64,000 bases of DNA from the NCBI GenBank assembly GCA_031265875.1, contig JAISCA010000048.1, positions 173,346-237,345 on the forward strand, given 5' to 3'. The notes under the pieces are model-generated. The model saw only the letters and a program-made list of their open reading frames with translations, ran no database searches and had not been told where the DNA came from. The translations under genes and the position numbers were made by a program. Source of the stretch: Propionibacteriaceae bacterium. Its GTDB lineage: Bacteria > Actinomycetota > Actinomycetes > Propionibacteriales > Propionibacteriaceae. This document shows positions 44,940-53,908 of the stretch, piece after piece (positions within the stretch are counted from its first letter, which is position 1; every line of letters begins with the position of its first letter).

Positions 44940-44976
44940 GCGAGGGCCTGGCTCCGTCACGGGGCCAGGCCCTCGC
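44940..44976 (+). terminator. Terminator after the FGGY kinase
   Basis: GCGAGGGCCTGGC and GCCAGGCCCTCGC are perfect 13-base arms around an 11-base loop, between the kinase stop and the L-serine dehydratase start. No T tract. Confidence 0.75.
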
Positions 44977-44990
44977 CTAAACTGTCGGCT

Positions 44991-46415
44991 GTGAGCGCCA
45001 GCGTCTTCCAAGTCTTCACAGTCGGCGTCGGTCCGTCCAGTTCGCACACCGTCGGGCCGATGCGAGCGGCCAACCGCTTGGTCGACGAGCTGGCCCAAGC
45101 CCCACTGGAGTCTCCTCCCTCGCTCCCGAACGCCGCCATCCCCCTCGACCAAGTCGTCCGGCTGACCATCGAGTTGTTCGGCTCCTTGGGCGCGACTGGG
45201 CGCGGCCACGGCTCCGACCGGGCCGTCCTGGCCGGTCTGAGCGGGGCCAATCCCGAGACGGTCGACCCCGACAGCATCGATCCGCTGGTGGTCGACCTCC
45301 GGACCAGCGGCCGCCTCCGTCTCTGCGGCGGCCAGCCGCCCCGTCAACGGCTGCTGGATGGTTTCGACCTGGACCGTGACCTCATCTTCCGGCCCGACCA
45401 GCGCTTGGCTTACCACCCCAACGCTCTGCGCTTCCACATCGAGTCGGACAGCCGCCGCATCCACCGGACCTATTACTCGGTCGGCGGCGGCCTGGTCGTG
45501 GCCGACGACGGCTCGGGCCGGCCCGAGGCGCCAGCGGTCGCAGTGGTCGACCTGCCCCACAGCTTCAGCAGCGGGGCTGAATTACTGGCCCGCTGCGCCG
45601 ACTCCGGCCTCGACATCGCCGAACTGGCGCTGCGCAACGAGATGGCCCGAGGCCGTAGCCGTCAACAGGTCAAGGACGGTCTGCTCGATCTCTGGGCGGT
45701 CATGTGCGAGTGCATCGCCATCGGCTGTCACACCGAAGGCGTCTTGCCGGGCGGCCTGGGGGTGCGCCGTCGGGCCCCCCGGATGGCCCGCCAACTCAAA
45801 CATCATCAAGGCCAAGACGCCCTGTCCGGTCTGGACTGGGTCAGTCTGTGGGCGCTGGCCGTCAACGAGCAGAACGCGGCCGGCGGCCGGGTGGTGACGG
45901 CGCCGACCAATGGATCGGCTGGCATCGTGCCAGCCGTCTTGCGTTACGCCACCCGTTTCCTGCCCGGGGCCGACGACGACACCGTGGTCGACTTCCTACT
46001 GGCGGCCGGCGCGATCGGGGCGGTCTACCAGGCCACGGCTTCGATCTCCGGGGCCGAGGTCGGCTGTCAAGGCGAGATCGGCGTGGCCAGCTCGATGGCC
46101 GCCGCCGGCCTCTGCCAGGTCCTGGGCGGTTCCCCGGCCCAGGTCGCCAACGCGGCCGAGATCGGTCTCGAACACCACCTCGGTCTGACTTGCGACCCAG
46201 TGGCCGGCTTGGTCCAGGTGCCCTGCATCGAGCGCAACGCCGTCGGGGCCAGCACCGCCATCACGGCCGCCCGGCTGGCCCTAGCCGGCGACGGCCACCA
46301 TTTGGTGTCGCTGGACCAGGTCATCGCCACCATGATGGCGACCGGGGCCGATATGAGCACCAAGTACAAGGAGACCAGCCGAGGTGGCTTGGCCTTGTCC
46401 ATCGTGGCTTGTTGA
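44991..46415 (+). CDS. sdaA: L-serine ammonia-lyase, single-chain iron-sulfur type
   Basis: The 474-residue enzyme has the beta domain first ([16 protein letters not shown]), then the alpha domain with [17 protein letters not shown], the substrate loop [15 protein letters not shown] and cysteines in [18 protein letters not shown] and VPCIERN that hold a [4Fe-4S] cluster. It deaminates L-serine to pyruvate. GTG at 44991 starts the gene. The opposite pathway (serC, serA) and a ThrE exporter lie in the same window, but it is transcribed apart from them. Confidence 0.95.
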   Translation: MSASVFQVFTVGVGPSSSHTVGPMRAANRLVDELAQAPLESPPSLPNAAIPLDQVVRLTIELFGSLGATGRGHGSDRAVLAGLSGANPETVDPDSIDPLVVDLRTSGRLRLCGGQPPRQRLLDGFDLDRDLIFRPDQRLAYHPNALRFHIESDSRRIHRTYYSVGGGLVVADDGSGRPEAPAVAVVDLPHSFSSGAELLARCADSGLDIAELALRNEMARGRSRQQVKDGLLDLWAVMCECIAIGCHTEGVLPGGLGVRRRAPRMARQLKHHQGQDALSGLDWVSLWALAVNEQNAAGGRVVTAPTNGSAGIVPAVLRYATRFLPGADDDTVVDFLLAAGAIGAVYQATASISGAEVGCQGEIGVASSMAAAGLCQVLGGSPAQVANAAEIGLEHHLGLTCDPVAGLVQVPCIERNAVGASTAITAARLALAGDGHHLVSLDQVIATMMATGADMSTKYKETSRGGLALSIVAC

Positions 46416-46496
46416 GCCGGCCGGGCCGGCAGAACTAGCCGACCGCACCCGTCTAGAAAGAGCCCTCAATCGATGGGACAGCCCTGAGCCGTTGGC

Positions 46497-47549
46497 TCAC
46501 GCCTGAGGCGGCTGCTGGGACCAAGGCTGAGCCGGAGCCGAGGGCGACTGGGGCGGTTGGGACCAAGGCTGAGCCGGTTCCGGAGGCTGGGCCCAAGACT
46601 GGGACGGCTGCGGCGCCTGGGCCCAAGGCTGCGGTTGGCTGGGTGGGGCCGCGGCTGGCCCGGCCTGGCCCGGCCTCCCGAAAGCGGTCTGGTTCGGCGC
46701 GGGAGCGGTCGGGCCGGTGGGAGCTGGAGCCGTCGGGCCGGCCGGGACGGCCTCAGCCGGTCGACCGGCTGAGGGAGCTGTCTTAGACGAACGCCAGATC
46801 AGGAAAGTGACCACGAGCGCCACCGTGGCGAAGAACCAGGTCGCCCAATAACCGAAGCCCAGACTGACCGACATCAGAGAGGTGATGGTGTTATCGCCGA
46901 TGATGCCGAACATGGAGACGAAGATCAGCAACCAGGCCAGCCCCAACCCAACCAGGCCGATCAAATTGAGCTGAGCCACTAGCTTCTGGTTCAAGGCGGC
47001 GATCCGATCACCGGCGACTTGAGCCGAGACGGCCACGCCACAGAACAGAGTCAGCAGAACCCCCAGCCAGCCGCTGGCTGGCCCGGACCAGGCGGAATAA
47101 CTGAGCGACGAGCCGAAACCGAACACGTCGATCTTGACGATCCCATAGGGCAAGAAAGACGCCAGCAGGGTCAGCAGGCCGGCTCCCGCCGGCAGCAAGC
47201 GGATCAACCCATGATTGGGACCAGGCTGACCGACCTTGTCCGTGGCTTGGTCCAACGCCTTTTTCAGGCCCTGGCCGGGGCTGGGCCGAGCCGGGGCTGG
47301 GGTTGGAGTGGGCTGAGCCGGACCGTTGGCCGGCCAGGCCCCCGTCGGTTGGGCCGGACCTGGGTACCCCTCAGCTGGCGGTTGGGCCGGACCAGGGTAA
47401 GACCCATTGGGACCGCCTGGCCCCCAGCCCGCGCCGCCGGATTGATCAGGGACTCCCTGAGGCGGCTGACCCCAAGGCTGGGAGGGTGGACCGCCGGCCG
47501 GCTGTCCGAACGACTCGGCCGGCCCTGGATATTGCGGTGGGACTGACAT
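46497..47549 (-). CDS. Pro/Gln-rich membrane protein
   Basis: The 350-residue protein has a proline-, glutamine- and glycine-rich N-terminus (~1-105, PGPAQPP and QPWGQPP repeats), four membrane helices (~130-265) and another Pro/Gln/Trp-rich tail (SQPPQSPSAPAQPW). This layout is common in actinobacterial envelope proteins of unknown role. Both tails are low-complexity. No family is recognised. Confidence 0.7.
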   Translation of the reverse strand: MSVPPQYPGPAESFGQPAGGPPSQPWGQPPQGVPDQSGGAGWGPGGPNGSYPGPAQPPAEGYPGPAQPTGAWPANGPAQPTPTPAPARPSPGQGLKKALDQATDKVGQPGPNHGLIRLLPAGAGLLTLLASFLPYGIVKIDVFGFGSSLSYSAWSGPASGWLGVLLTLFCGVAVSAQVAGDRIAALNQKLVAQLNLIGLVGLGLAWLLIFVSMFGIIGDNTITSLMSVSLGFGYWATWFFATVALVVTFLIWRSSKTAPSAGRPAEAVPAGPTAPAPTGPTAPAPNQTAFGRPGQAGPAAAPPSQPQPWAQAPQPSQSWAQPPEPAQPWSQPPQSPSAPAQPWSQQPPQA

Positions 47550-47784
47550 GGTGAAAGCCTGCCTGATTCTCTTGGGCCGCGACCGCCCTAGCTGAATGAC
47601 GCCCCTAGGCTAACATCCCCCTCAGACAGCTCGCCCTGTCCTGTCTCCCCTTCCAGACCGGACTAACGCAGTGAGCAGACGGTGAAATCGACTTCCGCCC
47701 GTGTGACGCTCGTCAACGTCACCTCTGGCTATCCTGGTCGCGGCGGCCCACGACCGCCCTCCACTCCCGGCTAGGAGCGTCCCG

Positions 47785-48534
47785 ATGACCCATCACGAGC
47801 CCGTGGACTGTCTGGTGGTCGACGACGAGGCGGCGCTCTCGGAGGCGACGGTCGAGTACTTCACCATGCTGGGCACCTCGGCCGCTTGGGTGCCAGACGC
47901 GGCCGGGGCGTTGACTTTCTTGGCCAACCACGACGTGGGCGCGATCCTGCTCGACGTCAACTTGGACGACGAGTCGGGCTTCTCGCTGTGCCAACGTCTC
48001 CGCCGCGAGACCAGCATTCCGATCCTGTTCATCTCGGCCCGGGGCGGCGACGACGACATCCTCCTGGGGCTGGGCGTGGGCGGCGACGACTACATCGCCA
48101 AGCCGTACTCCCTGGCGGTGCTCCAGGCCAAGGTCCAGGCGGTCCTGCGGCGGTCGGGCCGCGCGCCCGCTTCCCCGCCGGCCGTCGCCGGCCGGGACGT
48201 CGCCCACCGGGGCGAGGACCGGTTCGACTTCGCGGGCATCACGGTCCGCTTCGACCTGGAGCGGGCCTTCGGGCCCGCCGGAGCGCTCCCGCTGACCACC
48301 CTCGAGTACCGTCTCCTGGCCTGTCTGGCCCGGTCGCCCGGCCGAGTGGCGCCCAAGCGGGAGTTGTTCGCCGAGACCTGGGGGCACACCGCCGTCACCG
48401 ACGGCACGCTCAATGTCCACATCCGCCGTCTGCGGGCCAAGCTAGCTGCCGCCGCGCCCGGCTCCGAGGCCCATCTCAAGACCATCTGGGGGGTGGGCTA
48501 CGTGCTCGACCTGGCCGACACCGACCGGACATGA
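47785..48534 (+). CDS. Response regulator, OmpR/PhoB type
   Basis: The 249-residue protein has a receiver domain (CLVVDDEAA with the acidic pair, ILLDVNLDDESG with the phospho-Asp, ISARGG, and YIAKPYS with the lysine) and a winged-helix DNA-binding domain (LTTLEYRLLACLAR, TLNVHIRRLRAKL). Its TGA overlaps the ATG of the sensor kinase. The operon continues into an ABC exporter, the likely target and partner. Confidence 0.93.
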   Translation: MTHHEPVDCLVVDDEAALSEATVEYFTMLGTSAAWVPDAAGALTFLANHDVGAILLDVNLDDESGFSLCQRLRRETSIPILFISARGGDDDILLGLGVGGDDYIAKPYSLAVLQAKVQAVLRRSGRAPASPPAVAGRDVAHRGEDRFDFAGITVRFDLERAFGPAGALPLTTLEYRLLACLARSPGRVAPKRELFAETWGHTAVTDGTLNVHIRRLRAKLAAAAPGSEAHLKTIWGVGYVLDLADTDRT

Positions 48535-49805
48535 CCGTCCGTCGGCTGGCCTTAGCCCTGATCGCCCTCTTGGCCACCCTGGTGGCTCTGGTCTGGGTCC
48601 TCCTCCGGCCGCCCGCCCGGACGCCGCCCGACTTGCCGGCCCTGAACGACATCGTGTCCCGGCTGGCGGTCGACGCCGCCGAATTGGGTCGGCCCTCCTA
48701 TGAGCCGCCCCGGCCGCCGGACACGCCGGACTACGCCGTGCTCGACACGGACGGACGGCTCCTCGTCGCGACCGGCCCGGCCGCTCCCACCAGCCTCGTG
48801 GAAGCGATCGCGCGCCAGGACACGGTCCTCGATCTGAGAGACGGCGACCGTCTGACTGGTCAAGTCCTGTTCGCCACCGGCGACGAGGTCGCCCTCACGG
48901 CCGCGGCCGACCACCTGCGTTGGGTATGCACGATCTTGGTCGTCCTGCTGGGGGCCGCGGCCGCGCTGGCGTTATGGCGCCTCGACCGGTCCATGCTGCG
49001 GCCGTTCCGGGAGATGGGCGGGTTCGCCCGGCAGGTCGCGGCCGGCGATCTGGACGCGCCGCTGCGGATGGACAAGGCCAACGCCTTCGGGGCCTTCACC
49101 GAGGCCTTCGACCTGATGCGCCAGGAGCTCGCGGCGGCCCGCCAGCGCGAACGCCAGGCGGACCGGGCCAAGCGGGAGCTGGTGGCCTCGTTGGGCCATG
49201 ACATGAAGACCCCGATCGCCTCCATCAAGGCGGTCGCGGAGCTGATGGCCGCGCGGAACCGAGACCCGGCGACGGCGGCCCGCCTGGCCGTGATCGACGC
49301 GAAAGCGGATCAGCTGGACGCGCTGGCCTCCGATCTGCTGGAAGGAGCCCTGCGTGAGCTCGAGGTCCTGCCGGTCAACCCTCGCGAGGTCAGCTCACAC
49401 GAACTGGCGGGACTGCTGGCGGAAGCGGACCACTTGGGCTGGGCGGACGGCATCGAGTTCCCGGACTGCCTAGTGCGGGTGGACCCGCTGAGATGGGCGC
49501 AGGCCGTGGGGAACGTGGTGGCGAACGCGTACAAGTACGGGGCGGCGCCGTTGACGGTGACCGCCCGGATCGTAGGCAGCGACGCGCTGGAGGTGGCGCT
49601 GGCGGACGCTGGGCCAGGGGTCGGGCCGGACGAATTGGCGCTAGTCACCCGGAAGTTCTACCGGGGAGCCGCTGGGGCCGGGAAGCCCGGCGCTGGCCTG
49701 GGACTCTATCTGGCCCGACACCTCATGGAACGGATGGGCGGTCAGCTGGCCTGCGGCGACGCCGCCCCAGGCTTCAAGGTGACGCTACGGGCGCCGTTGG
49801 CTTAA
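48531..49805 (+). CDS. Sensor histidine kinase
   Basis: The 424-residue membrane kinase has two membrane helices (~5-25, ~125-145) around an outer sensor of ~100 residues, a HAMP region, the phospho-acceptor box VASLGHDMKTPIASIKA and a HATPase domain (NVVANAYKYGAAP, DAGPGVGPDELALV, GAGLGLYLARHLM). It overlaps the regulator gene by ATGA. The signal is unknown; next to an ABC exporter, antimicrobial-peptide or envelope-stress sensing is plausible. Confidence 0.92.
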   Translation: MTVRRLALALIALLATLVALVWVLLRPPARTPPDLPALNDIVSRLAVDAAELGRPSYEPPRPPDTPDYAVLDTDGRLLVATGPAAPTSLVEAIARQDTVLDLRDGDRLTGQVLFATGDEVALTAAADHLRWVCTILVVLLGAAAALALWRLDRSMLRPFREMGGFARQVAAGDLDAPLRMDKANAFGAFTEAFDLMRQELAAARQRERQADRAKRELVASLGHDMKTPIASIKAVAELMAARNRDPATAARLAVIDAKADQLDALASDLLEGALRELEVLPVNPREVSSHELAGLLAEADHLGWADGIEFPDCLVRVDPLRWAQAVGNVVANAYKYGAAPLTVTARIVGSDALEVALADAGPGVGPDELALVTRKFYRGAAGAGKPGAGLGLYLARHLMERMGGQLACGDAAPGFKVTLRAPLA

Positions 49806-49923
49806 GCGCCGAGGCGGGAATAGCCCAATCCCCGTAAGGATCGCGCAGGAAGTCCGCAAGACCTTCGCCGCTCGGCGTAAGCGGAGGCGGGACAGAATGG
49901 GGGCGGCCGAAGGAGGACCCGCT

Positions 49924-50751
49924 ATGACAACCGACCAGGCTCCGCTCATCCAAACCGAGAAACTGTCCAAGACCTTCTCCCGCGAGGGAGTCCAGCAGCA
50001 CGTGCTCAGGAACTTGGACCTTGAGATCCGTGAAGGCGACTTCACTGTGGTGATGGGCTCGTCGGGGGCTGGCAAATCCACGCTGTTGTACGCCCTGTCC
50101 GGGATCGACACTCCGACTCTGGGAGAGGTCCGCTTCAAGGGACGCTCACTGGTGGGACTGAGCCAATCCGAGCTGGCGCGATTCCGGCGGCGCGCCTGCG
50201 GCTTCGTGTTCCAGCAGATCAACCTGTTGGAGACCCTGTCTCTGTTCGACAACGCCATGGCCGCCGGTCTGCTGGTGTCGAAGGATCGGGCGGCGGTCGC
50301 CGCGCGCGCCGACGAGTTGTTCGAGCGGGTCGGGATCGACCCGGCCACCCGGCGCAAGCTCCCGGCCCAGACCTCCGGCGGAGAGGCGCAGCGGGCGGCG
50401 GTGGTCCGCGCGCTGGTCAACTCCCCTGACGTGCTCTTCGCCGACGAGCCGACCGGCGCGCTGGACCAGGCCTCCGGCACGGCTGTGCTCGACCTGCTCA
50501 GCGCCGTGCGGGCCGAAGGCCAGACGGTGGTGATGGTGACCCACGACCTGAAATCGGCCCGCCGCGGCGACCGCGTGGTCTACCTGCGGGACGGGCAGGT
50601 CGCCGGTGAGCTGGACCTGCGAGCCGCCCTGGCGGGCGCGGTCCCAGCCGGGCGGGACGGCGCCGACGCTGGGACGGCGGCGAAGGCAGAGGCGGCGAGG
50701 GCCGCCCGGGACGACGCGCTGCGCTCCTTCCTGATCGAAATGGGGTGGTGA
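49924..50751 (+). CDS. ABC transporter ATP-binding protein of two-component-linked exporter
   Basis: The 275-residue ATPase has Walker A GSSGAGKST, Q-loop FQQINLLETL, an altered signature TSGGEAQRAAVVRA, Walker [13 protein letters not shown] and VTHDLKSARR. A C-terminal Ala-rich extension (~235-275) is unusual. AAGGAGG precedes ATG 49924. It shares a four-base GTGA overlap with the permease gene that follows. Confidence 0.92.
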   Translation: MTTDQAPLIQTEKLSKTFSREGVQQHVLRNLDLEIREGDFTVVMGSSGAGKSTLLYALSGIDTPTLGEVRFKGRSLVGLSQSELARFRRRACGFVFQQINLLETLSLFDNAMAAGLLVSKDRAAVAARADELFERVGIDPATRRKLPAQTSGGEAQRAAVVRALVNSPDVLFADEPTGALDQASGTAVLDLLSAVRAEGQTVVMVTHDLKSARRGDRVVYLRDGQVAGELDLRAALAGAVPAGRDGADAGTAAKAEAARAARDDALRSFLIEMGW

Positions 50752-53129
50752 CCGTGCGTCGCACCCTGCTCCTGGCCCGGGCCGCCCTGCGGCGCAAGCG
50801 GGGCCAGACCGCGGTCCTGATAGCGTTCGTCGCCCTGGCCGCCGCGGTGGCGACGCTGGGCCTGGCGGTCTCCTTGGGCTACACCGCCGCCTACGACCGG
50901 ATGGCCGCCCAGGCCAACGTCCCGCATCTCGCCATCGTCGAATCCGATTCGATCTATGCCCCCGCGCACCTGAGCCGGATCGCGGAACGGCCAGACCTGA
51001 CGGCCCTGGAGACGGAAGCGGTCTTCGCCGCCGGCGCGAAAACCGCCTTCAGCGACGGCGGCGACCTCACCCTGCTGGCCATGATCGTGTCCGACGGCCA
51101 GGAGCGGTCGATGGACCGGGTGGAGACCCGGCCCGGCGCCGTCGCGTTGCGCTATGGCGCCGTCTATCTGCCGTACATGTTCCAGGTGGCCGGCGACTAC
51201 GCGGTGGGCGATCAGATCGCCCTGTCGCGGGGCGAAGACCTGGTCGAGTTGACCGTGGCCGGGTTCACGGACGAGGCCATGTTCGGCTCGCAGCTCTACC
51301 AGCTGTACCGCTTCGTCGTCACCGCCGACACCTTGGCTGGACTGCTGGAGCGGTTCCCGGACGCCCGCTCGACCTTGATAGCGGCGCAGTTCTCGGACCC
51401 GGCGGTGGCCGGCGCCGTGGCGTTGGACTACACCTCCCATGTGCTCGACGGCGACCAAGCCGCGATGGACGCCGTCGCCTCCGGCGGCGCCGTCCTGCGC
51501 GCCCCGGACTGGGAGGAGATGCGCCGGGGCCGGGTCTTCTTCGCCGACATCCTGGCGGTCATCACGATGACCTTCGCGGGGCTGGTGGGCGCGGTGGCCT
51601 TGATCATGATCCACTTCCGGGTGCGGGCCCACATCGACGACTCGATGGCGGACATCGGCGCCCTGAAGGCTCTGGGCTACACCTCGGGCCAGATCGCGGC
51701 GGGCCTAGTGCTGCAGGTGGGTCTGGTCACCGCCGCTGGAGCCGTGGCGGGGACCGTCGCCGGGCACGCGGCGCTGCCCGCCCTGGCGGACGCCCTGAGC
51801 GCGCAATCGGCTCTGACTTGGCGGCCCGGCTTCGACTGGGCGGCGGCCGGCATCTGCCTGGGCGGCATTCTGGCCGTGGCCCTAGCGGTGGCGGCCTGGG
51901 CCTGTTGGCGGCTACGGCGGCTGCCGGCGCTGGCCGCGCTGCGCTCCGGGCTAGAGGCCCACGACTTCAAACGCGACCGGCTGCCGCTGAGGAGGCTGCG
52001 GGTGCGGCTGCCGCTGGCGCTGGCGCTCAAGGCGGTGGTCCGGGCGCCGGCCCAGGGGGTCACCATTGTTGTGGCGGTGGCGGCTGCGGCCTTCATGGCC
52101 ACCGCCGCCCTAGCCGCGTACCACAACATGGGCTTGGAACGGGAGAACTTCTACCAGGTGGTGGGCGGAGAAGTGCCGGACATCGTCGTGGAGGTGGCCG
52201 CTCCGGCGGACGCGCCCGCCGCGCTGGCCCAACTCGAGGCGCGGCCGGAGGTCCGGCAGGCCGCGGAATACTCGAACACCTTCCGCCTGCGCCTGAACGG
52301 CGAGCTGACCTTCGGCCTGGTGACGGGCGACTTCGACAAGTTCGAGGGCACGCTGCTCTACCGGGGCCGCTTCCCGGTTCACCCGAACGAGGCCGCCCTG
52401 GCCGCCCGCCAAGCCGAGCTGCTGGGGCTGGCCGTGGGCGACGAGGTCCGGTTAGCGGCGGGCGGCGCGGATGAGGCCTACCTCGTCACCGGACTGATCC
52501 AGACCATGAACGAGTCCGGCATGGTGACGGCGCTGACCTCGGCCGGCCTGGAGCGGATCTGGCCCGACCACCCCTGGACCCAGATCGCCGTGTATCTGGA
52601 AGACGTCGACGCCGCGGCGGCCTTCGCCGACCGCTTGGAAGCCGGGCAGGTGTTGAGCGTCCCGTTGCTCGGGGCGCTCAACCTGCGGGAACAAGCCTCC
52701 TCGCAACTAGACAGTTACGGGACCATCATGGCCGGTGTCGCCGGCGTGGTGCTGGTGGTGGCCGCCGCCGTCACCACGCTGGTGCTGATCGGCGTGCTGG
52801 GGACGGCGGTCCGGCGTCAGAGGCGACCTTTCGGCATCCAGCGGGCCCTGGGTTTCACGACCCGGCAGCTGGTGGCCGAGGTGGTGGCGACCTACTGGCC
52901 GGCCGCCGCTCTCGGCGCGGTGTTGGGCTGCGCGGTGGGCGGAGTCGGCTTCCCGCCCCTGATCGGGCTGATGTTCCGCTCGCTGGGAATTTATTCGGTC
53001 AAGATGGCGGCCTCGGTCCCAGAGACGGCGTTGTTGGCGGCCGGCCTGGCCGCCTTAGCCTTGGCCGTCGCGCTGGCCGCGGCCGGCGGCGTGCGCCGGG
53101 CGACGGCTTACACGCTGGTCAGCGACTGA
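50748..53129 (+). CDS. ABC transporter permease, two FtsX domains
   Basis: The 793-residue membrane protein has an N-terminal helix, outer domains, and two FtsX domains (~275-385 and ~655-790). SMADIGALKALGYTSGQIAAG is the coupling segment of the first, and FGIQRALGFTTRQLVAE of the second. It should work with the preceding ATPase as an exporter or lipoprotein-type extractor controlled by the upstream two-component pair. GTG 50748 overlaps the ATPase stop. Confidence 0.92.
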   Translation: MTVRRTLLLARAALRRKRGQTAVLIAFVALAAAVATLGLAVSLGYTAAYDRMAAQANVPHLAIVESDSIYAPAHLSRIAERPDLTALETEAVFAAGAKTAFSDGGDLTLLAMIVSDGQERSMDRVETRPGAVALRYGAVYLPYMFQVAGDYAVGDQIALSRGEDLVELTVAGFTDEAMFGSQLYQLYRFVVTADTLAGLLERFPDARSTLIAAQFSDPAVAGAVALDYTSHVLDGDQAAMDAVASGGAVLRAPDWEEMRRGRVFFADILAVITMTFAGLVGAVALIMIHFRVRAHIDDSMADIGALKALGYTSGQIAAGLVLQVGLVTAAGAVAGTVAGHAALPALADALSAQSALTWRPGFDWAAAGICLGGILAVALAVAAWACWRLRRLPALAALRSGLEAHDFKRDRLPLRRLRVRLPLALALKAVVRAPAQGVTIVVAVAAAAFMATAALAAYHNMGLERENFYQVVGGEVPDIVVEVAAPADAPAALAQLEARPEVRQAAEYSNTFRLRLNGELTFGLVTGDFDKFEGTLLYRGRFPVHPNEAALAARQAELLGLAVGDEVRLAAGGADEAYLVTGLIQTMNESGMVTALTSAGLERIWPDHPWTQIAVYLEDVDAAAAFADRLEAGQVLSVPLLGALNLREQASSQLDSYGTIMAGVAGVVLVVAAAVTTLVLIGVLGTAVRRQRRPFGIQRALGFTTRQLVAEVVATYWPAAALGAVLGCAVGGVGFPPLIGLMFRSLGIYSVKMAASVPETALLAAGLAALALAVALAAAGGVRRATAYTLVSD

Positions 53130-53143
53130 GGCGGCGGATCATT

Positions 53144-53338
53144 GTGGGCGCAACAGGACTTGACGCGGTTTCCTGCGGAAACCGCCGTCCTCAGCCTTCC
53201 CGTTGGTCAGGCTTCGGACCGCTCGCTACGAGAAGGCCAACGGCCTTCTCGCTTGACGCTCGCGCCCTCACGGGTTCAAGTCCGTAAAACATCGTTGATT
53301 TGGTTTGGGCCGCCCCCTGGGCGGCCCAAACCAAATCA
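53144..53338. repeat. Three-hairpin element at the tRNA-Val 3' end (copy 2)
   Basis: A 195-bp unit bounded by direct repeats of the tRNA-Val end (GTGGGCGCAACAGGACTTGA at 53144, and again at 53339). It holds stem-loops GCGGTTTCC/GGAAACCGC, AGCCT/AGGCT and CGAGAAGGCC/GGCCTTCTCG, then ACGGGTTCAAGTCC matching this tRNA's T arm in inverted sense, then a terminator hairpin. The order, sizes and several blocks (CGGACCG, GAGAAGGCC, GACGCTC, CGCCCTC) match the element at the tmRNA, while stems differ in paired fashion. Confidence 0.75.
53297..53337 (-). terminator. tRNA-Val terminator hairpin
   Basis: GATTTGGTTTGGGCCGCCC and GGGCGGCCCAAACCAAATC are perfect 19-base arms with a three-base loop directly beyond the tRNA 3' end. 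Confidence 0.8.
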
Positions 53339-53339
53339 G

Positions 53340-53412
53340 TGGGCGCAACAGGACTTGAACCCGTGACCTATTCCTTGTAAGGGAATCGCTCTACCAACTG
53401 AGCTATGCGCCC
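53340..53412 (-). tRNA. tRNA-Val (TAC)
   Basis: A 73-base cloverleaf read leftward: acceptor GGGCGCA/TGCGCCC, D arm GCTCAGTTGGTAGAGC, anticodon loop CTTACAA (anticodon TAC, valine) and T arm ACGGG-TTCAAGT-CCTGT. CCA is not encoded. Its 3' end is partly repeated 195 bases away. Confidence 0.95.
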
Positions 53413-53430
53413 TGGCCGTTCGATCTCGGC

Positions 53431-53856
53431 TCAGCGCCTGGGGCCCTTGGGCCGGACTAGCTTGTGGGCCGCCCAATCCTTCGACACGGTGGCGGTCGAG
53501 GTCAGGGACAGGCCCGCCGCCACCGCTCCCTCGGCCACGTCGGCCTGGGGGACGTGGCCGGGGCGGCCGATCTTAGGCGTCAACAACCAGATGAAGCCTT
53601 TACCGGTCAGATCGGTCAAAGCGTCGACTAGGACGTCGACCAGATCGTCGTCGTCCAAGCGCCACCACAGCAGCACGACGTCGACGGCGTGGTCGGACTC
53701 CTCCACTAAATCCGCGTCGATCGCATCCATGATGGATTCGCGGAGGGCTTGATCGACGTCGTCGTCCCAGCCCAACTCCTCGACTAGGAGGCCTTCAGAC
53801 AATCCCAGATGTTCGATGCCCTTGGCCGTTGAGGCGTCGGGCTCTGCGGCGGTCAC
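53431..53856 (-). CDS. DUF3052 protein
   Basis: The 141-residue acidic protein (LLVEELGWDDDVDQALR, DVVLLWWRLDDDDLVDVLVDAL, WLLTPKIGRPGHV) is the actinobacterial DUF3052 family, commonly encoded beside aceE. GAGGAG precedes the GTG start. The function is unknown, but the conserved linkage to pyruvate dehydrogenase suggests a metabolic or regulatory tie. Confidence 0.88.
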   Translation of the reverse strand: MTAAEPDASTAKGIEHLGLSEGLLVEELGWDDDVDQALRESIMDAIDADLVEESDHAVDVVLLWWRLDDDDLVDVLVDALTDLTGKGFIWLLTPKIGRPGHVPQADVAEGAVAAGLSLTSTATVSKDWAAHKLVRPKGPRR

Positions 53857-53908
53857 AGTCGCTCCTCTTTCACTAGGTCCGCTTTGCTCCAGCGTAGGGG
53901 ATGACGAC

